Positions 34,173 through 42,531 of a stretch of DNA of 64,000 bases are shown here, piece by piece. The notes beneath the pieces are model-generated. The model had not been told where the DNA came from. It saw only the letters and a program-made list of their open reading frames with translations, and did no database searches. The stretch is from VXPQ01 sp965248175 (lineage in GTDB: Bacteria; Bacteroidota; Rhodothermia; Rhodothermales; VXPQ01), in NCBI GenBank assembly GCA_965248175.1, contig OZ252093.1:124001-188000 (forward strand). Direction: 5' to 3'. Each line of letters begins with the position of its first letter. Position 1 is the first letter of the stretch. The position numbers were made by a program, and so were the translations under genes.

Positions 34173-35771
34173 TCACACCCCGCACCAGTACGTCTCGATC
34201 CCCATTTCCGCGAACGCCGCCGTCTTCGCTGCAAGAGCCCGGTCGGCGTCTTCCACCGACGGCGCGTACGCCACCTGGATATGGTTCGATTTGTGGCGCG
34301 CCATCATCTGGTCGCGCGTCACCCCGTGCAGCACGGCGTGCATGATGGGCCACTGCGAGGTGGTGGCCTGCCACCGGCGCTCCGTTTCCTCCTCGGGCAA
34401 GGCCACGACGGTCGCCCGCCCCAGATCGGCCTTGAGCCGGTTCTCCTCGACGAAAAGACGGCTCCATACGATCTCACCGGGTTTGCTGACGCCCTTCACC
34501 GTACCCCCGCCCAACCGGAAATACATGGGCGGCTGGCGCTCACTTGACGCGCCCGCATATCCCCCCGTGAAATGCTTTGGGGGCGCGGCGCCGGAAATCT
34601 CGAACACCCACACATACCGGTCGCCGTACGGATCGCCCCACCGGATGTCGTGCAGCGTCGTTTCGGGGTCGTAGCCGAGGGCTGTCCATACGCGGTGCGT
34701 CACGAGCGCGTCCACGCCCGCACATTCGTCCACCTCGTTGAAATGCGGAAGGGCGCGGCCCGCAAAGAGTTCGCGCCTGCCGTCACGAGCGTACGCCGGA
34801 GGACGCTCCGTATTGTTGAGCAGCCCTTCGGCCAAGTCGGAGGCCGGAAGTAAATCCTTCAGGCCCTGCTGGTACTGGATGCCGATCGCGTCGCACCCGA
34901 AATCGTCCGCGAGGCGGAGCGCAGCGATATACATCTTGAGTTGCAGGCGAATCTGCTCGTCGGTCAGGTCCGTGGCGGGATCGGCCCCGGTCCGGAACGT
35001 CATGCCCCGCTCGTCGAGCCATGCCCGGCACCGGTCCGCCTCCTCATCGGAGGTTTGCAGGGTTTCGTAGTACAGGGCGCTCTGGCTCAGGCGCTCCTTG
35101 AAAATGCCCGTGGCGTTGAGGATATGATCCGGAACGATCGCATTGTACATCCCCATGCACCCCTCGTCGAACACGCCCATAATGGCCTTGCGACGCGTAA
35201 GGTCATGCGCGATGCGCCGCCCCGTGGACACGGCGATCTGCCCGTCGGCCTCGCCGGAAAGATCGGGCGCCGAACGCACATGGCTCGTATCGTGTACAAT
35301 GGCGCCGTCTGCAAGCCAGGCGCGCAACCGGGCCGTGAAGGCGGAATCGGCCACATCCTCTCCCCAGAGTGTCGAATACGGTACGCCCGCCTTGGTCAGG
35401 CTGCCGTTGAGATTCAGCATGCCCACCAGGCCGGGCCATTGCCCGCTCCAGTTGGCGACCGTCAGAATGGGGCCTTTGTGCGTGGTCAGGCCCGGCAACA
35501 CGTGATGGGAGTATTGCCAGGCGGCGCAGGCTACGATCAGCGGTCGATCCGGGTCGATTTCCGCAAAGGTGTCCAGCCCCATCCGCTGGCTGTCCAGGAA
35601 GCCATGCCCTTTGTCCGCATCGAATGCGGGCCGCCGGTCCACCGTATACCCCATGGCCTCCACGACCTGGACCAGCGCGGTTTCGAGCGCCTGCTGCGCG
35701 GGCCAGCACACCCGGTTGGCCGCAAGCCGCAAGTCCCCGCTTGCGGTCAGATACACTGTTTCGTTACGCAT
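34173..35771 (-). CDS. L-fucose isomerase-like protein
   Basis: A 532-residue protein that resembles the L-fucose/L-arabinose isomerase superfamily: DADKGHGFLDSQRMGLDTF, VANWSGQWPGLVGMLNLNGS, MGVFDEGCMGMYNAIVPDH (containing a metal-binding type Glu/Asp) and a C-terminal HKSNHIQVAYA. Family members interconvert aldoses and ketoses with a divalent metal in the cytoplasm. ATG 35771 is chosen because the frame above it runs over the start of the divergent ATPase gene without homology. Substrate unknown; the sugar symporter and dehydrogenase some kilobases away may belong to the same metabolism. Confidence 0.85.
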   Translation of the reverse strand: MRNETVYLTASGDLRLAANRVCWPAQQALETALVQVVEAMGYTVDRRPAFDADKGHGFLDSQRMGLDTFAEIDPDRPLIVACAAWQYSHHVLPGLTTHKGPILTVANWSGQWPGLVGMLNLNGSLTKAGVPYSTLWGEDVADSAFTARLRAWLADGAIVHDTSHVRSAPDLSGEADGQIAVSTGRRIAHDLTRRKAIMGVFDEGCMGMYNAIVPDHILNATGIFKERLSQSALYYETLQTSDEEADRCRAWLDERGMTFRTGADPATDLTDEQIRLQLKMYIAALRLADDFGCDAIGIQYQQGLKDLLPASDLAEGLLNNTERPPAYARDGRRELFAGRALPHFNEVDECAGVDALVTHRVWTALGYDPETTLHDIRWGDPYGDRYVWVFEISGAAPPKHFTGGYAGASSERQPPMYFRLGGGTVKGVSKPGEIVWSRLFVEENRLKADLGRATVVALPEEETERRWQATTSQWPIMHAVLHGVTRDQMMARHKSNHIQVAYAPSVEDADRALAAKTAAFAEMGIETYWCGV

Positions 35772-35958
35772 GAAATCAGTGAGGTAATAACTTGGCTTGA
35801 TGCTGAAGAAGCAAACACCACCGGAGGTCGGATCCTCAGGAACCGATTGAACCCGAACGTTATTTGAATGGTTCGAGTTTTTGTCGTCGCAGCGCAATGC
35901 GACGATCCAACCCCGCAGATCCAAATCGAAAATCCGTCCCTGCAAGTAAACAAGCGTA

Positions 35959-37155
35959 ATGGATAGCATAGCTGGAGCGATGCAGCAGGAGCTTAACCCA
36001 TACAGACCCGGGGCCGGCAGGCCCCCCCCGGCGCTCACGGGGCGAGATCGGGAACTGGAAACCTTCGATTTTGCAATACGCCGCTTTCGGCACGGAGCAT
36101 CCGAGCGCAGCATGATTCTCACAGGTCTGCGCGGGGTAGGCAAGACGGTTCTTCTCGCAGAGTGCGCCCGCATCGCAGAGAAAAACGATTGGACATGCGA
36201 GAGCATGGAGGCGCGCGAAAATATAAATCTGCCGGAAGAGATGGCTGTATTGGCCCGTAAGGCCCTGCTCCGACTCTCAGCGGGAGAACGCGCTAAAAAA
36301 CGGGTCAGGCAAGCCTTCGGGGTACTTCGATCTTTTCAAATCCGCTGGAAATTGCCCGAAGGCGGAGAAGTTGAAATGGGTTTGCCCGAACCCGGTCGTG
36401 GAGATTCGGGCGTGCTGGATCATGATCTGACGGACTTGTTCGTAGCGGTCGGCGAGGCAGCGCACGAACGAAAAACCGGCGTTATCTTCACGGTGGACGA
36501 AATGCAGTTTCTCGCAGCGTCCGATCTGAGCGTGCTGTGCATGGCGCTCCACAAAATCAGCCAAAAGGAATTGCCCCTTTTGCTGGTGGGCGCTGGTCTG
36601 CCCTCGCTACCGGGATTGCTGGGCGAGGCCAAGTCCTATACAGAGCGTCTCTTCGAATTTAGAGTGATCAACGGTTTGGAAGAAAAGGCCGCCCGCACAG
36701 CACTCACCACCCCCGCCGAAAAGCATGGCGTATGCTGGACGAAAGGGGCTTTAAATCGCGTTATCGAAGCCACAAAGAACTATCCCTACTTCCTTCAGGA
36801 ATTCGGGAAGAGCTGCTGGAATGTGGCGGCTGAACCGGACCGGATCACGGAAGCGGATGTAAAAAAAGCCCACCCGATTACCATTAATACTCTTGACGAA
36901 GGCTTCTTTCGGGTGCGGCTTGACCGTGTCACCCCGGCAGAACGCGAGTATCTAATCGCTATGGCCGAAACCGGAAGCGGACCATATATGTCCGGGGATG
37001 TAGCAAAAAGGCTGGGTAAAACCCACGGACAAGTCGGAGTCCAGCGGAATAACCTCATCAAGCGAGGCTTGTGCTACGCCCCCAGACACGGCGTTATTGA
37101 TTTTACCGTTCCATTGTTCGACGAATTTATACGTAGGGTAGTCACTTCTTCCTGA
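35959..37155 (+). CDS. AAA ATPase with C-terminal winged helix (ATPase_2-like)
   Basis: A 398-residue protein. Walker A GLRGVGKT lies near residues 55-62, Walker B VIFTVDEMQFL near 176-186 and the sensor-like LLLVGAGLPSLPGL near 212. The C-terminal about 70 residues (YMSGDVAKRLGKTHGQVGVQ and on) look like a winged helix for DNA binding. Such STAND/Orc-like ATPases are common in accessory DNA, and their roles are mostly unknown. It is divergent from the fucose-isomerase-like gene and converges on holB. Confidence 0.82.
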   Translation: MDSIAGAMQQELNPYRPGAGRPPPALTGRDRELETFDFAIRRFRHGASERSMILTGLRGVGKTVLLAECARIAEKNDWTCESMEARENINLPEEMAVLARKALLRLSAGERAKKRVRQAFGVLRSFQIRWKLPEGGEVEMGLPEPGRGDSGVLDHDLTDLFVAVGEAAHERKTGVIFTVDEMQFLAASDLSVLCMALHKISQKELPLLLVGAGLPSLPGLLGEAKSYTERLFEFRVINGLEEKAARTALTTPAEKHGVCWTKGALNRVIEATKNYPYFLQEFGKSCWNVAAEPDRITEADVKKAHPITINTLDEGFFRVRLDRVTPAEREYLIAMAETGSGPYMSGDVAKRLGKTHGQVGVQRNNLIKRGLCYAPRHGVIDFTVPLFDEFIRRVVTSS

Positions 37156-37172
37156 TCCTGCTTCTCAGCCTT

Positions 37173-38360
37173 TTATCCGCTCGGTTGCAGAAAACATCGG
37201 CCGTACGCATCACTCAGCGGCACATACAACTGGCCGGAATGCGGCCCGCGCATGGCCTCGCCCAGCGCCCCGGCCAGCACGGTCAATGTCAGGGCCACAT
37301 GTGCGTTGCTCCGGACCAGCACGATCGCTTCTTCGATGACCGACACCATGGCTTCGATGTCGGCCCGGGGAAGGTGTTCGGTGAATCCGGCAATGGCTTC
37401 CACCTGGTCCACATTGACCAGCGGGGCCGCCTCGCCCATCGCCCGGTAGAGCATAAGGTCCCGAATCCACCGGAGGAACAGTTCCAGCACATGCCCCACC
37501 TGATCGCGCCCGAATCGCCCCGTCCGTTCCACGATATCGGCTATTTTCCCGACATTTCGACTGTACGCCGCCCGGGAAAAATCCAGCACGAGCTCTCGCA
37601 GCGCGCGCAAATCCTCGTTTTGCGCCAGGTCGATTCCGGCGGTGTACGACCCGTCCGCCATGCGCGCAAGCGTTGCGGCAAACGCCGGGGCCACGCCTTC
37701 CTTTTCGATGAGCGCCTGCTCGATGGCCTCCGGGGTCAGTGAATCGAACCGCAGGCGGCGGCAACGGGAGAGAATGGTGGCGAGGATGCGGTCCGCACGG
37801 CTGGTCGTAAGAATGAAAACGGTCTTCGGCGGAGGCTCTTCCAGCATCTTCAGAAACATGTTGGCGGCATCCGTACGCAGATGCTCTGCATCGCTGACGA
37901 CGGCCACCTTGTAGCGGCCCTCCACGGGCTGAAAACTCATGGCCCGGCACATTTCCTCCTGAACACGCGCAACGGTGTAGAGCGCCTGTTTGTTGGAGGA
38001 TCGGGTCGGATCGTCCAGCGAGGGCCGGCGCACGAAGTCGACGGCCGCATACGGGTTCTGCCCGATGAGCCGGATGCGTTCGGCAATGTCCGCAGGGTCG
38101 GCGTCCGAAGGATGCGGCATCAGGATATGCAGATCGGGATGCACCATCCGGTCCACTTTCCCGCAAGACGGACAAGCGCTGCACGCTTCCTCCCCGCTCT
38201 GGGCGCAAAGCAGCGCCTTGCCATACGCAATGGCGGCAGCCCGCTTGCCCACGCCCTCCGGCCCGTAGAACAGCCAGGCATGGGCTACCCGGCCGGTGGA
38301 GATGGTACGCCGGAGCGCATCCGAGACGCGCTGCTGACCGATGACGGAAGACCAGGACAT
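37173..38360 (-). CDS. holB: DNA polymerase III subunit delta'
   Basis: A clamp-loader AAA+ subunit of 395 residues. MSWSSVIGQQRVSDALRRTI opens the family domain. A P-loop GPEGVGKR near residues 34-41 lacks the usual Thr/Ser after Lys, as expected for a delta' subunit that does not hydrolyse ATP. The zinc module CSACPSCG near 62-69, VVSDAEHLRTDAANMFLKML and EEPPPKTVFILTTS follow, with SRC in ILSRCRRL. ATG 38360 is chosen because homology starts at once. It is convergent with the ATPase gene and upstream of the tRNA-Met gene on the other strand. Confidence 0.92.
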   Translation of the reverse strand: MSWSSVIGQQRVSDALRRTISTGRVAHAWLFYGPEGVGKRAAAIAYGKALLCAQSGEEACSACPSCGKVDRMVHPDLHILMPHPSDADPADIAERIRLIGQNPYAAVDFVRRPSLDDPTRSSNKQALYTVARVQEEMCRAMSFQPVEGRYKVAVVSDAEHLRTDAANMFLKMLEEPPPKTVFILTTSRADRILATILSRCRRLRFDSLTPEAIEQALIEKEGVAPAFAATLARMADGSYTAGIDLAQNEDLRALRELVLDFSRAAYSRNVGKIADIVERTGRFGRDQVGHVLELFLRWIRDLMLYRAMGEAAPLVNVDQVEAIAGFTEHLPRADIEAMVSVIEEAIVLVRSNAHVALTLTVLAGALGEAMRGPHSGQLYVPLSDAYGRCFLQPSG

Positions 38361-38546
38361 TATGCTAAACGGGAGAACGGCTGGAGCCATCCGGGCTGCA
38401 CGGGCGGCAGCACATGATACCGCCGGAATCCATGCGGCGAACACCCTTCAATGTACGAAGCACATACATGGCATACGCCATGCGGAGGCGCTCGAACTCT
38501 CTACAGCACAGGTCGTATAATGCGCCCCGGTTCGGTTTCCGGATCC

Positions 38547-38620
38547 GGCGCGGTAGCTCAGCAGGTTAGAGCGTACGACTCATAATCGTAAGGTCGAGAG
38601 TTCGAGTCTCTCCCGCGCCA
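38547..38620 (+). tRNA. tRNA-Met (anticodon CAT)
   Basis: A full cloverleaf can be drawn by eye: acceptor GGCGCGG (38547-38553) with CCGCGCC (38613-38619) and discriminator A; D arm GCTC...GAGC; anticodon stem TACGA/TCGTA around loop CTCATAA; T arm GAGAG TTCGAGT CTCTC. CCA is not encoded. The G1:C72 pair excludes an initiator tRNA. Elongator Met is most likely; a lysidine-modified tRNA-Ile2 with CAT is the alternative. Confidence 0.95.
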
Positions 38621-38697
38621 CTGTTTTCTTTGGTTTGGATGGGAGGATCGGGATTTCATGGCTGCAACGGGCGCCAATTGCGAGTTGATGGTATCAG

Positions 38698-40002
38698 TTA
38701 CCTCCAATTGCGATTGACCTGATCCGAGAACGGTCCATTGCCCCATGCAGAGTCTTTTCCGGGAAAACCCTTTGGCGGCTCCGGGCCATCATGTTTCCAC
38801 TCATCGGGCGGTGGTCCGGCGGCTCCGATGGCAAAGCACCAGCCTGTCACAGTCCACCGCCACGCGCACCATGATTGGCCGTCTTTGGCGACATGTAGCT
38901 TGATTCCAGATTCCTTGGGCAATCCTTGGCGCGTAAAATAGTCGCCGAGGATCTTGAGCATATCATTGCGATAGCCACCGTCTCTTCGATACCATCCCAT
39001 CTGACAGGTCGCCAACCACTGTAGAGCATCAATCGTTGCCGCGAACTCCCGGCGGTCCAGCCGTCGACCTTCGTCGTCTAACTCTTGGGAGCCGGTGTAG
39101 CGCCTTAGTCGTTCCTTCTCATCGATCTTTTCTTGCTCCGCACGTTTCAGCCTATCGAGCAATTCCTCGACCACGCCTCTTGCAGCAGAGAATGTCTGGG
39201 TTTCGCTGAGTTGCCGAGCCAAGTACAAGTAACCCGTGGTCTTTCGCACAATGTCTGTACGGAAGTGCAGCACAGACAGTAGCGCTAACCGGGATCGCCA
39301 GCGTGATCGTCTATCTCTCGCTTCCCAGTTGATGCGGCGAAACGCCATATCATAGGCGACATAGATACTGAAGACGTAAAGGAACGGCAGCAGACCGGCT
39401 GTCAGCCAGATCGGCAGCACGAACTCAAGCAGCAGGTCCTGTGCGTCGAGCCGATGCCAGTCCAGGTAGACCTGCCGTACCACAAAAATGAACAGCGTAA
39501 GCCCGATCACAACAAGCACACGCTCACAAAGTACCTTTACAGGCTTGTATTCCGACTTCTGGTCGGACGCCACCACCATCAGGCTTAGTGCAACCACCAT
39601 GATCTGCACTACAAGCTCTACGAGCAAACTCATGACATACAGGTTCACAAAGAACTCAACGAAGACGGTCACGCCAACCGTCGCTGCAATCGTTCGCCGA
39701 AAGAAGTGTGGTTCGGAGTCAGAGTCGAGCTGCGTGGAGTTGAAGAGTAGAACACCAGCAGAGCCGAGTGTCCACAGGATCGTGCCCTTGGCAAGGGCGA
39801 GATTCCACAGCGCAAGCCGTGCGCCAACCCAAAGCTCCAGGCCGATCCAGGCCAACATCGCTACGAGAGGGATCAGGATCTGGGGCTTGAGGAACGCCTT
39901 GACAACCCCGACAGAACTTTCGCGCACGCTCTTAGTCGAGAGAGCCCACAGAACAGCGGCTCCGACCCAAATCATAGCGGCTAATTCACGGTTGTTAAGC
40001 AT
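38698..40002 (-). CDS. Hypothetical polytopic membrane protein
   Basis: I do not recognise a family. From ATG 40002 it has 434 residues: about seven hydrophobic segments in the first 250 (for example MIWVGAAVLWALST, ILIPLVAMLAWIGLELWVG, VLVVIGLTLFIFVV) and then a soluble, charged C-terminal domain with a predicted coiled-coil stretch (LLDRLKRAEQEKIDEKERLR). The last 60 residues contain many Trp and Gly. The frame could be extended upstream to a TTG at 40092. It lies between the tRNA-Met gene and an IS481 element, so it may be part of an acquired island. Confidence 0.6.
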   Translation of the reverse strand: MLNNRELAAMIWVGAAVLWALSTKSVRESSVGVVKAFLKPQILIPLVAMLAWIGLELWVGARLALWNLALAKGTILWTLGSAGVLLFNSTQLDSDSEPHFFRRTIAATVGVTVFVEFFVNLYVMSLLVELVVQIMVVALSLMVVASDQKSEYKPVKVLCERVLVVIGLTLFIFVVRQVYLDWHRLDAQDLLLEFVLPIWLTAGLLPFLYVFSIYVAYDMAFRRINWEARDRRSRWRSRLALLSVLHFRTDIVRKTTGYLYLARQLSETQTFSAARGVVEELLDRLKRAEQEKIDEKERLRRYTGSQELDDEGRRLDRREFAATIDALQWLATCQMGWYRRDGGYRNDMLKILGDYFTRQGLPKESGIKLHVAKDGQSWCAWRWTVTGWCFAIGAAGPPPDEWKHDGPEPPKGFPGKDSAWGNGPFSDQVNRNWR

Positions 40003-40118
40003 CGAAATGATAGAGTGACATAGAAAGCAGGTGGCCAGCCACGGCAGTGGAGAAACATTCAGTTTTACACACGTTGTCCCTGAGGTCTTCAAGCTATGTT
40101 AATGTCTCTCCGCCTAGC

Positions 40119-41149
40119 TGTGACCTCTCAGTAGGTTGTTCATTTGATCCTGATGCCCGAATTTATTAGGGATATCCGAACTGAAAGTCAAGGAGAGAGC
40201 CGAATGAAGATTCACAAGAATGCCCGATTGACGCCGAAAGGTCGAGAGATTCTGGTTTGCCGCATCGTTAACGAGGGGCTTCGCGTCGAGGAAGCCGCGC
40301 AGGCCTCAGGGGTCAGCGTACGCACGGCCTACAAGTGGCTGGCCCGGTATCGTGCACAGGGACGAGAAGGTCTCCGGGACGGTTCTTCGCGTCCTGTCAG
40401 CTGCCCGCATCGCACCTCGCAAGCGCAACGGGAGACAATCCTGGCCCTTCGCCGCGCCCGATGCACCTATCGCGAGATTAGCCGAAGAACCGGGGTGGCG
40501 CACAGCACAGTGGCCCGGATAGCCCAGCAAGCCGGATTGAACCGATTGTCCCATCTGGACCCTCCAGTTGCGTTTCTGCGTTACGTCTACCCCCATCCGG
40601 GCGACCTGCTGCACCTGGACGTAAAGCGGCTGGGGCGTTTCGTGCGTCCGGGCCATCGGGTCACCGGTAACCGACGAAAGAACTCCGCAGGAGCCGGATG
40701 GGAATACGTGCATGTGGCCATCGACGACCATTCCCGGGTAAGCTTCGCTTGCATCCAGCCCGGCGAGACCGCTCACAGCGCCTGTAGCGCGTTGCTCGAC
40801 ACCCTGCGCTACTTCCGAACCATCGGTGTCGCCTTCACACGCGTAATGACCGACAACGGCTCCTGCTACCGCTCGAAACACTTCGCAAAACTGTGCCGAC
40901 GACTGAAACTGCGCCATATCCGCACTCGGCCCTATACCCCGAGAACCAACGGCAAAGCCGAACGCTTCATCCAAACCGCGCTGCGCGAATGGGCCTACGC
41001 ACGCGCCTACGACAACTCCAGCCAGCGCGGCGAGTACCTCCCCTGTTGGCTGCACCGATACAATTGGCATCGACCACACGCCAGCTTGAAATACCAAACA
41101 CCCATCCAATCCCTCAATATCCCGCTGAACAACGTGGTGGGTTTACACA
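40119..41149 (+). mobile_element. Complete IS481-family insertion sequence
   Basis: The left end is TGTGACCTCTCAGTAGGTTG and the right end, read inwards on the other strand, is TGTGTAAACCCACCACGTTG; about 15 of 23 positions match, and both ends finish in GTTGTTC. The element is 1031 bp, close to IS481 (about 1053). It is flanked by identical 6-bp copies CCTAGC (40113-40118 and 41150-41155), matching the NCTAGN target known for IS481. It encodes one DDE transposase. Intact ends, intact target duplication and intact frame point to a recent insertion. Confidence 0.88.
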
Positions 41150-41154
41150 CCTAG
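40204..41154 (+). CDS. IS481-family DDE transposase
   Basis: A 316-residue transposase. An N-terminal winged/helix-turn-helix part (ILVCRIVNEGLRVEEAAQAS, then GVSVRTAYKWLARYR) precedes the rve integrase core. The catalytic triad is visible: Asp in GDLLHLDVKRLG, Asp in RVMTDNGSCYRS and Glu in TNGKAERFIQTALREW. ATG 40204 lies after an AGGAGA ribosome-site-like stretch. The coding frame reads through the right end of the element (41149): the TAG stop (41152-41154) lies in the CCTAGC target duplication. Confidence 0.93.
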   Translation: MKIHKNARLTPKGREILVCRIVNEGLRVEEAAQASGVSVRTAYKWLARYRAQGREGLRDGSSRPVSCPHRTSQAQRETILALRRARCTYREISRRTGVAHSTVARIAQQAGLNRLSHLDPPVAFLRYVYPHPGDLLHLDVKRLGRFVRPGHRVTGNRRKNSAGAGWEYVHVAIDDHSRVSFACIQPGETAHSACSALLDTLRYFRTIGVAFTRVMTDNGSCYRSKHFAKLCRRLKLRHIRTRPYTPRTNGKAERFIQTALREWAYARAYDNSSQRGEYLPCWLHRYNWHRPHASLKYQTPIQSLNIPLNNVVGLHT

Positions 41155-41185
41155 CAGCCTTTCGGCTTGCCTCCCTGTCCCCCGC

Positions 41186-41590
41186 TCAACCTCCGAACAA
41201 GGACCGCAGCCGTGCGCTCCGGTAATCGAAGATCGAATCCAGCTTTCTTCGTACGACAAGCGGATGGGCCAGCCTGCCCAACGGATCAAGCGGCAGGGCA
41301 TAGTGCACCAGGTCCCGTATTTCCGTTTTCTGCCCCGCATCGGCGAAGAAGTGCTTGTGGCGCCAGAATTTGTACGGCCCGAACCGCTGCTCGTCCACGA
41401 AATACCGCGGCGAATCCACTTCAGTTATTTCCGTGGCCCAACCGCTCCTTACAAGAGGAAAAGGCGTTACGGAGTACGTGATGATCATGCCGGGATATAT
41501 TTCCCGCTCCGCTCCGGAAGTGATATGCAGGTTGAGTTCCGGAGGAGTAATCTTTGGAAGATTGTGCGGATTGGAAAAGAAACCCCAGCG
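41186..41590 (-). pseudogene. SRPBCC-domain protein, 5'-truncated by gene fusion
   Basis: The frame from about 41590 gives WGFFSNPHNLPKITPPELNL, then YPGMIITYSVTP, a SPRYFVDEQRFGPYKFWRHK segment and LGRLAHPLVVRRKLDSIFDY. This is the SRPBCC ligand-binding family (START/Bet v 1 fold), normally about 150-160 residues with roughly 18 residues before WxFFSNP. Those N-terminal residues and the start codon are missing. Instead the frame is fused, out of register, to the beginning of an XRE-type gene. It ends 32 bases beyond the IS481 right end. Confidence 0.72.
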
Positions 41591-41780
41591 GGGTATGCGT
41601 GTGGTGGGCAAGCTTGTCCGCCTGGGTAGACGTGAGCCTCCCCGATCTTTCCCACTCGACTACCCGTTCCGATTTTACCCCAATCTTGCGGGCCAACGTA
41701 TCGGGGTCGTAATGTGCACGTTGCCGCGCCCACCGCAACACGTCCGGTTGCAAGTTCACCTGGATATTCGACCTTCCCAC
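41575..41780 (-). pseudogene. XRE-type N-terminal fragment of an ImmA/IrrE-associated regulator
   Basis: From ATG 41780: MGRSNIQVNLQPDVLRWARQ, then DTLARKIGVKSERVVEWERSG (a helix-turn-helix), then ADKLAHHTHTPLGFLF. This is the usual opening of XRE-ImmA/IrrE proteins (DVLRWARE...PLGYLF), which continue for another 300 residues. Here homology stops at TPLGFLF and the DNA continues as an SRPBCC gene in another frame. As translated, the product is 119 residues with a meaningless tail. Confidence 0.7.
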
Positions 41781-42051
41781 AGCTAATTCCCTGAATTCAG
41801 ATATACACCCGCGCGACCGACGTGAATCCGGCAGCCGCCCAACGAAGCCAATTTACAGAATCTATCGTGGAATTTCCGTCGAGGCATGGCTACCAGCCAG
41901 TGTTGAAAGGGGTAGCGGGAATCGTGTTCCTGCATTTGGATTTTGCTGGCCAAACAGCCCCCTTTCCCCGCACACCCTTGCTTTACGCCCGAAAAAGTCG
42001 TTACGTTAATCATCGCCCCCACTGCCTCACCCACCAATCTTCGCATACATT

Positions 42052-42453
42052 ATGGATATGTCCTCCATAAACTACCTTTCCGTCATCGTGGCGGCCCTGT
42101 CCAGCTTCGTCGTAGGGATGCTCTGGTATGGGCCCGTCCTTTTCGGTAAAGCCTGGATGGCGGAAAACGGCTTTTCGGACGAAGATGTGCAAGGCGGTAA
42201 TATGCTGCGCACCTATGGCACAGCCTTCGTGCTGGGGCTGATCATTGCCTTCAACCTGGACATGTTCCTCGGAGCGGACGCTACGTTCACCTGGGGTCTG
42301 ACAGCCGGCGCACTCGCCGGGATCGGATGGGTAGGCGCCTCCATCGGCACCATGTACCTGTTCGAGAAAAAGTCGCTGAAACTGTTTCTCATCAATGGGG
42401 GATACCATGCCGTAAACTTCACCGTGATGGGCGGCATCCTCGGCGCCTGGTAG
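42052..42453 (+). CDS. DUF1761 family membrane protein
   Basis: A 133-residue protein with four hydrophobic segments: INYLSVIVAALSSFVVGMLW, a second around GTAFVLGLIIAFNL, a third around TWGLTAGALAGIGWVGAS and a fourth at NGGYHAVNFTVMGGILG. The YGPVLFGKAWM loop after the first segment is typical of DUF1761. Function is not known. It stands alone and converges on the nucleoside transporter gene. Confidence 0.85.
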   Translation: MDMSSINYLSVIVAALSSFVVGMLWYGPVLFGKAWMAENGFSDEDVQGGNMLRTYGTAFVLGLIIAFNLDMFLGADATFTWGLTAGALAGIGWVGASIGTMYLFEKKSLKLFLINGGYHAVNFTVMGGILGAW

Positions 42454-42531
42454 CTCCCGGCCCACATCTGCGGGCGGGACACAGGATGCCCGCCTGCCCG
42501 GAACCAGCGACGACCGTCTCCCCGGAGGCCG

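Noticed and set aside
38600..42051. Integration of an element at the tRNA-Met 3' end
   Set aside because: No second copy of the tRNA 3' segment and no integrase were found; kept only as a possible island.
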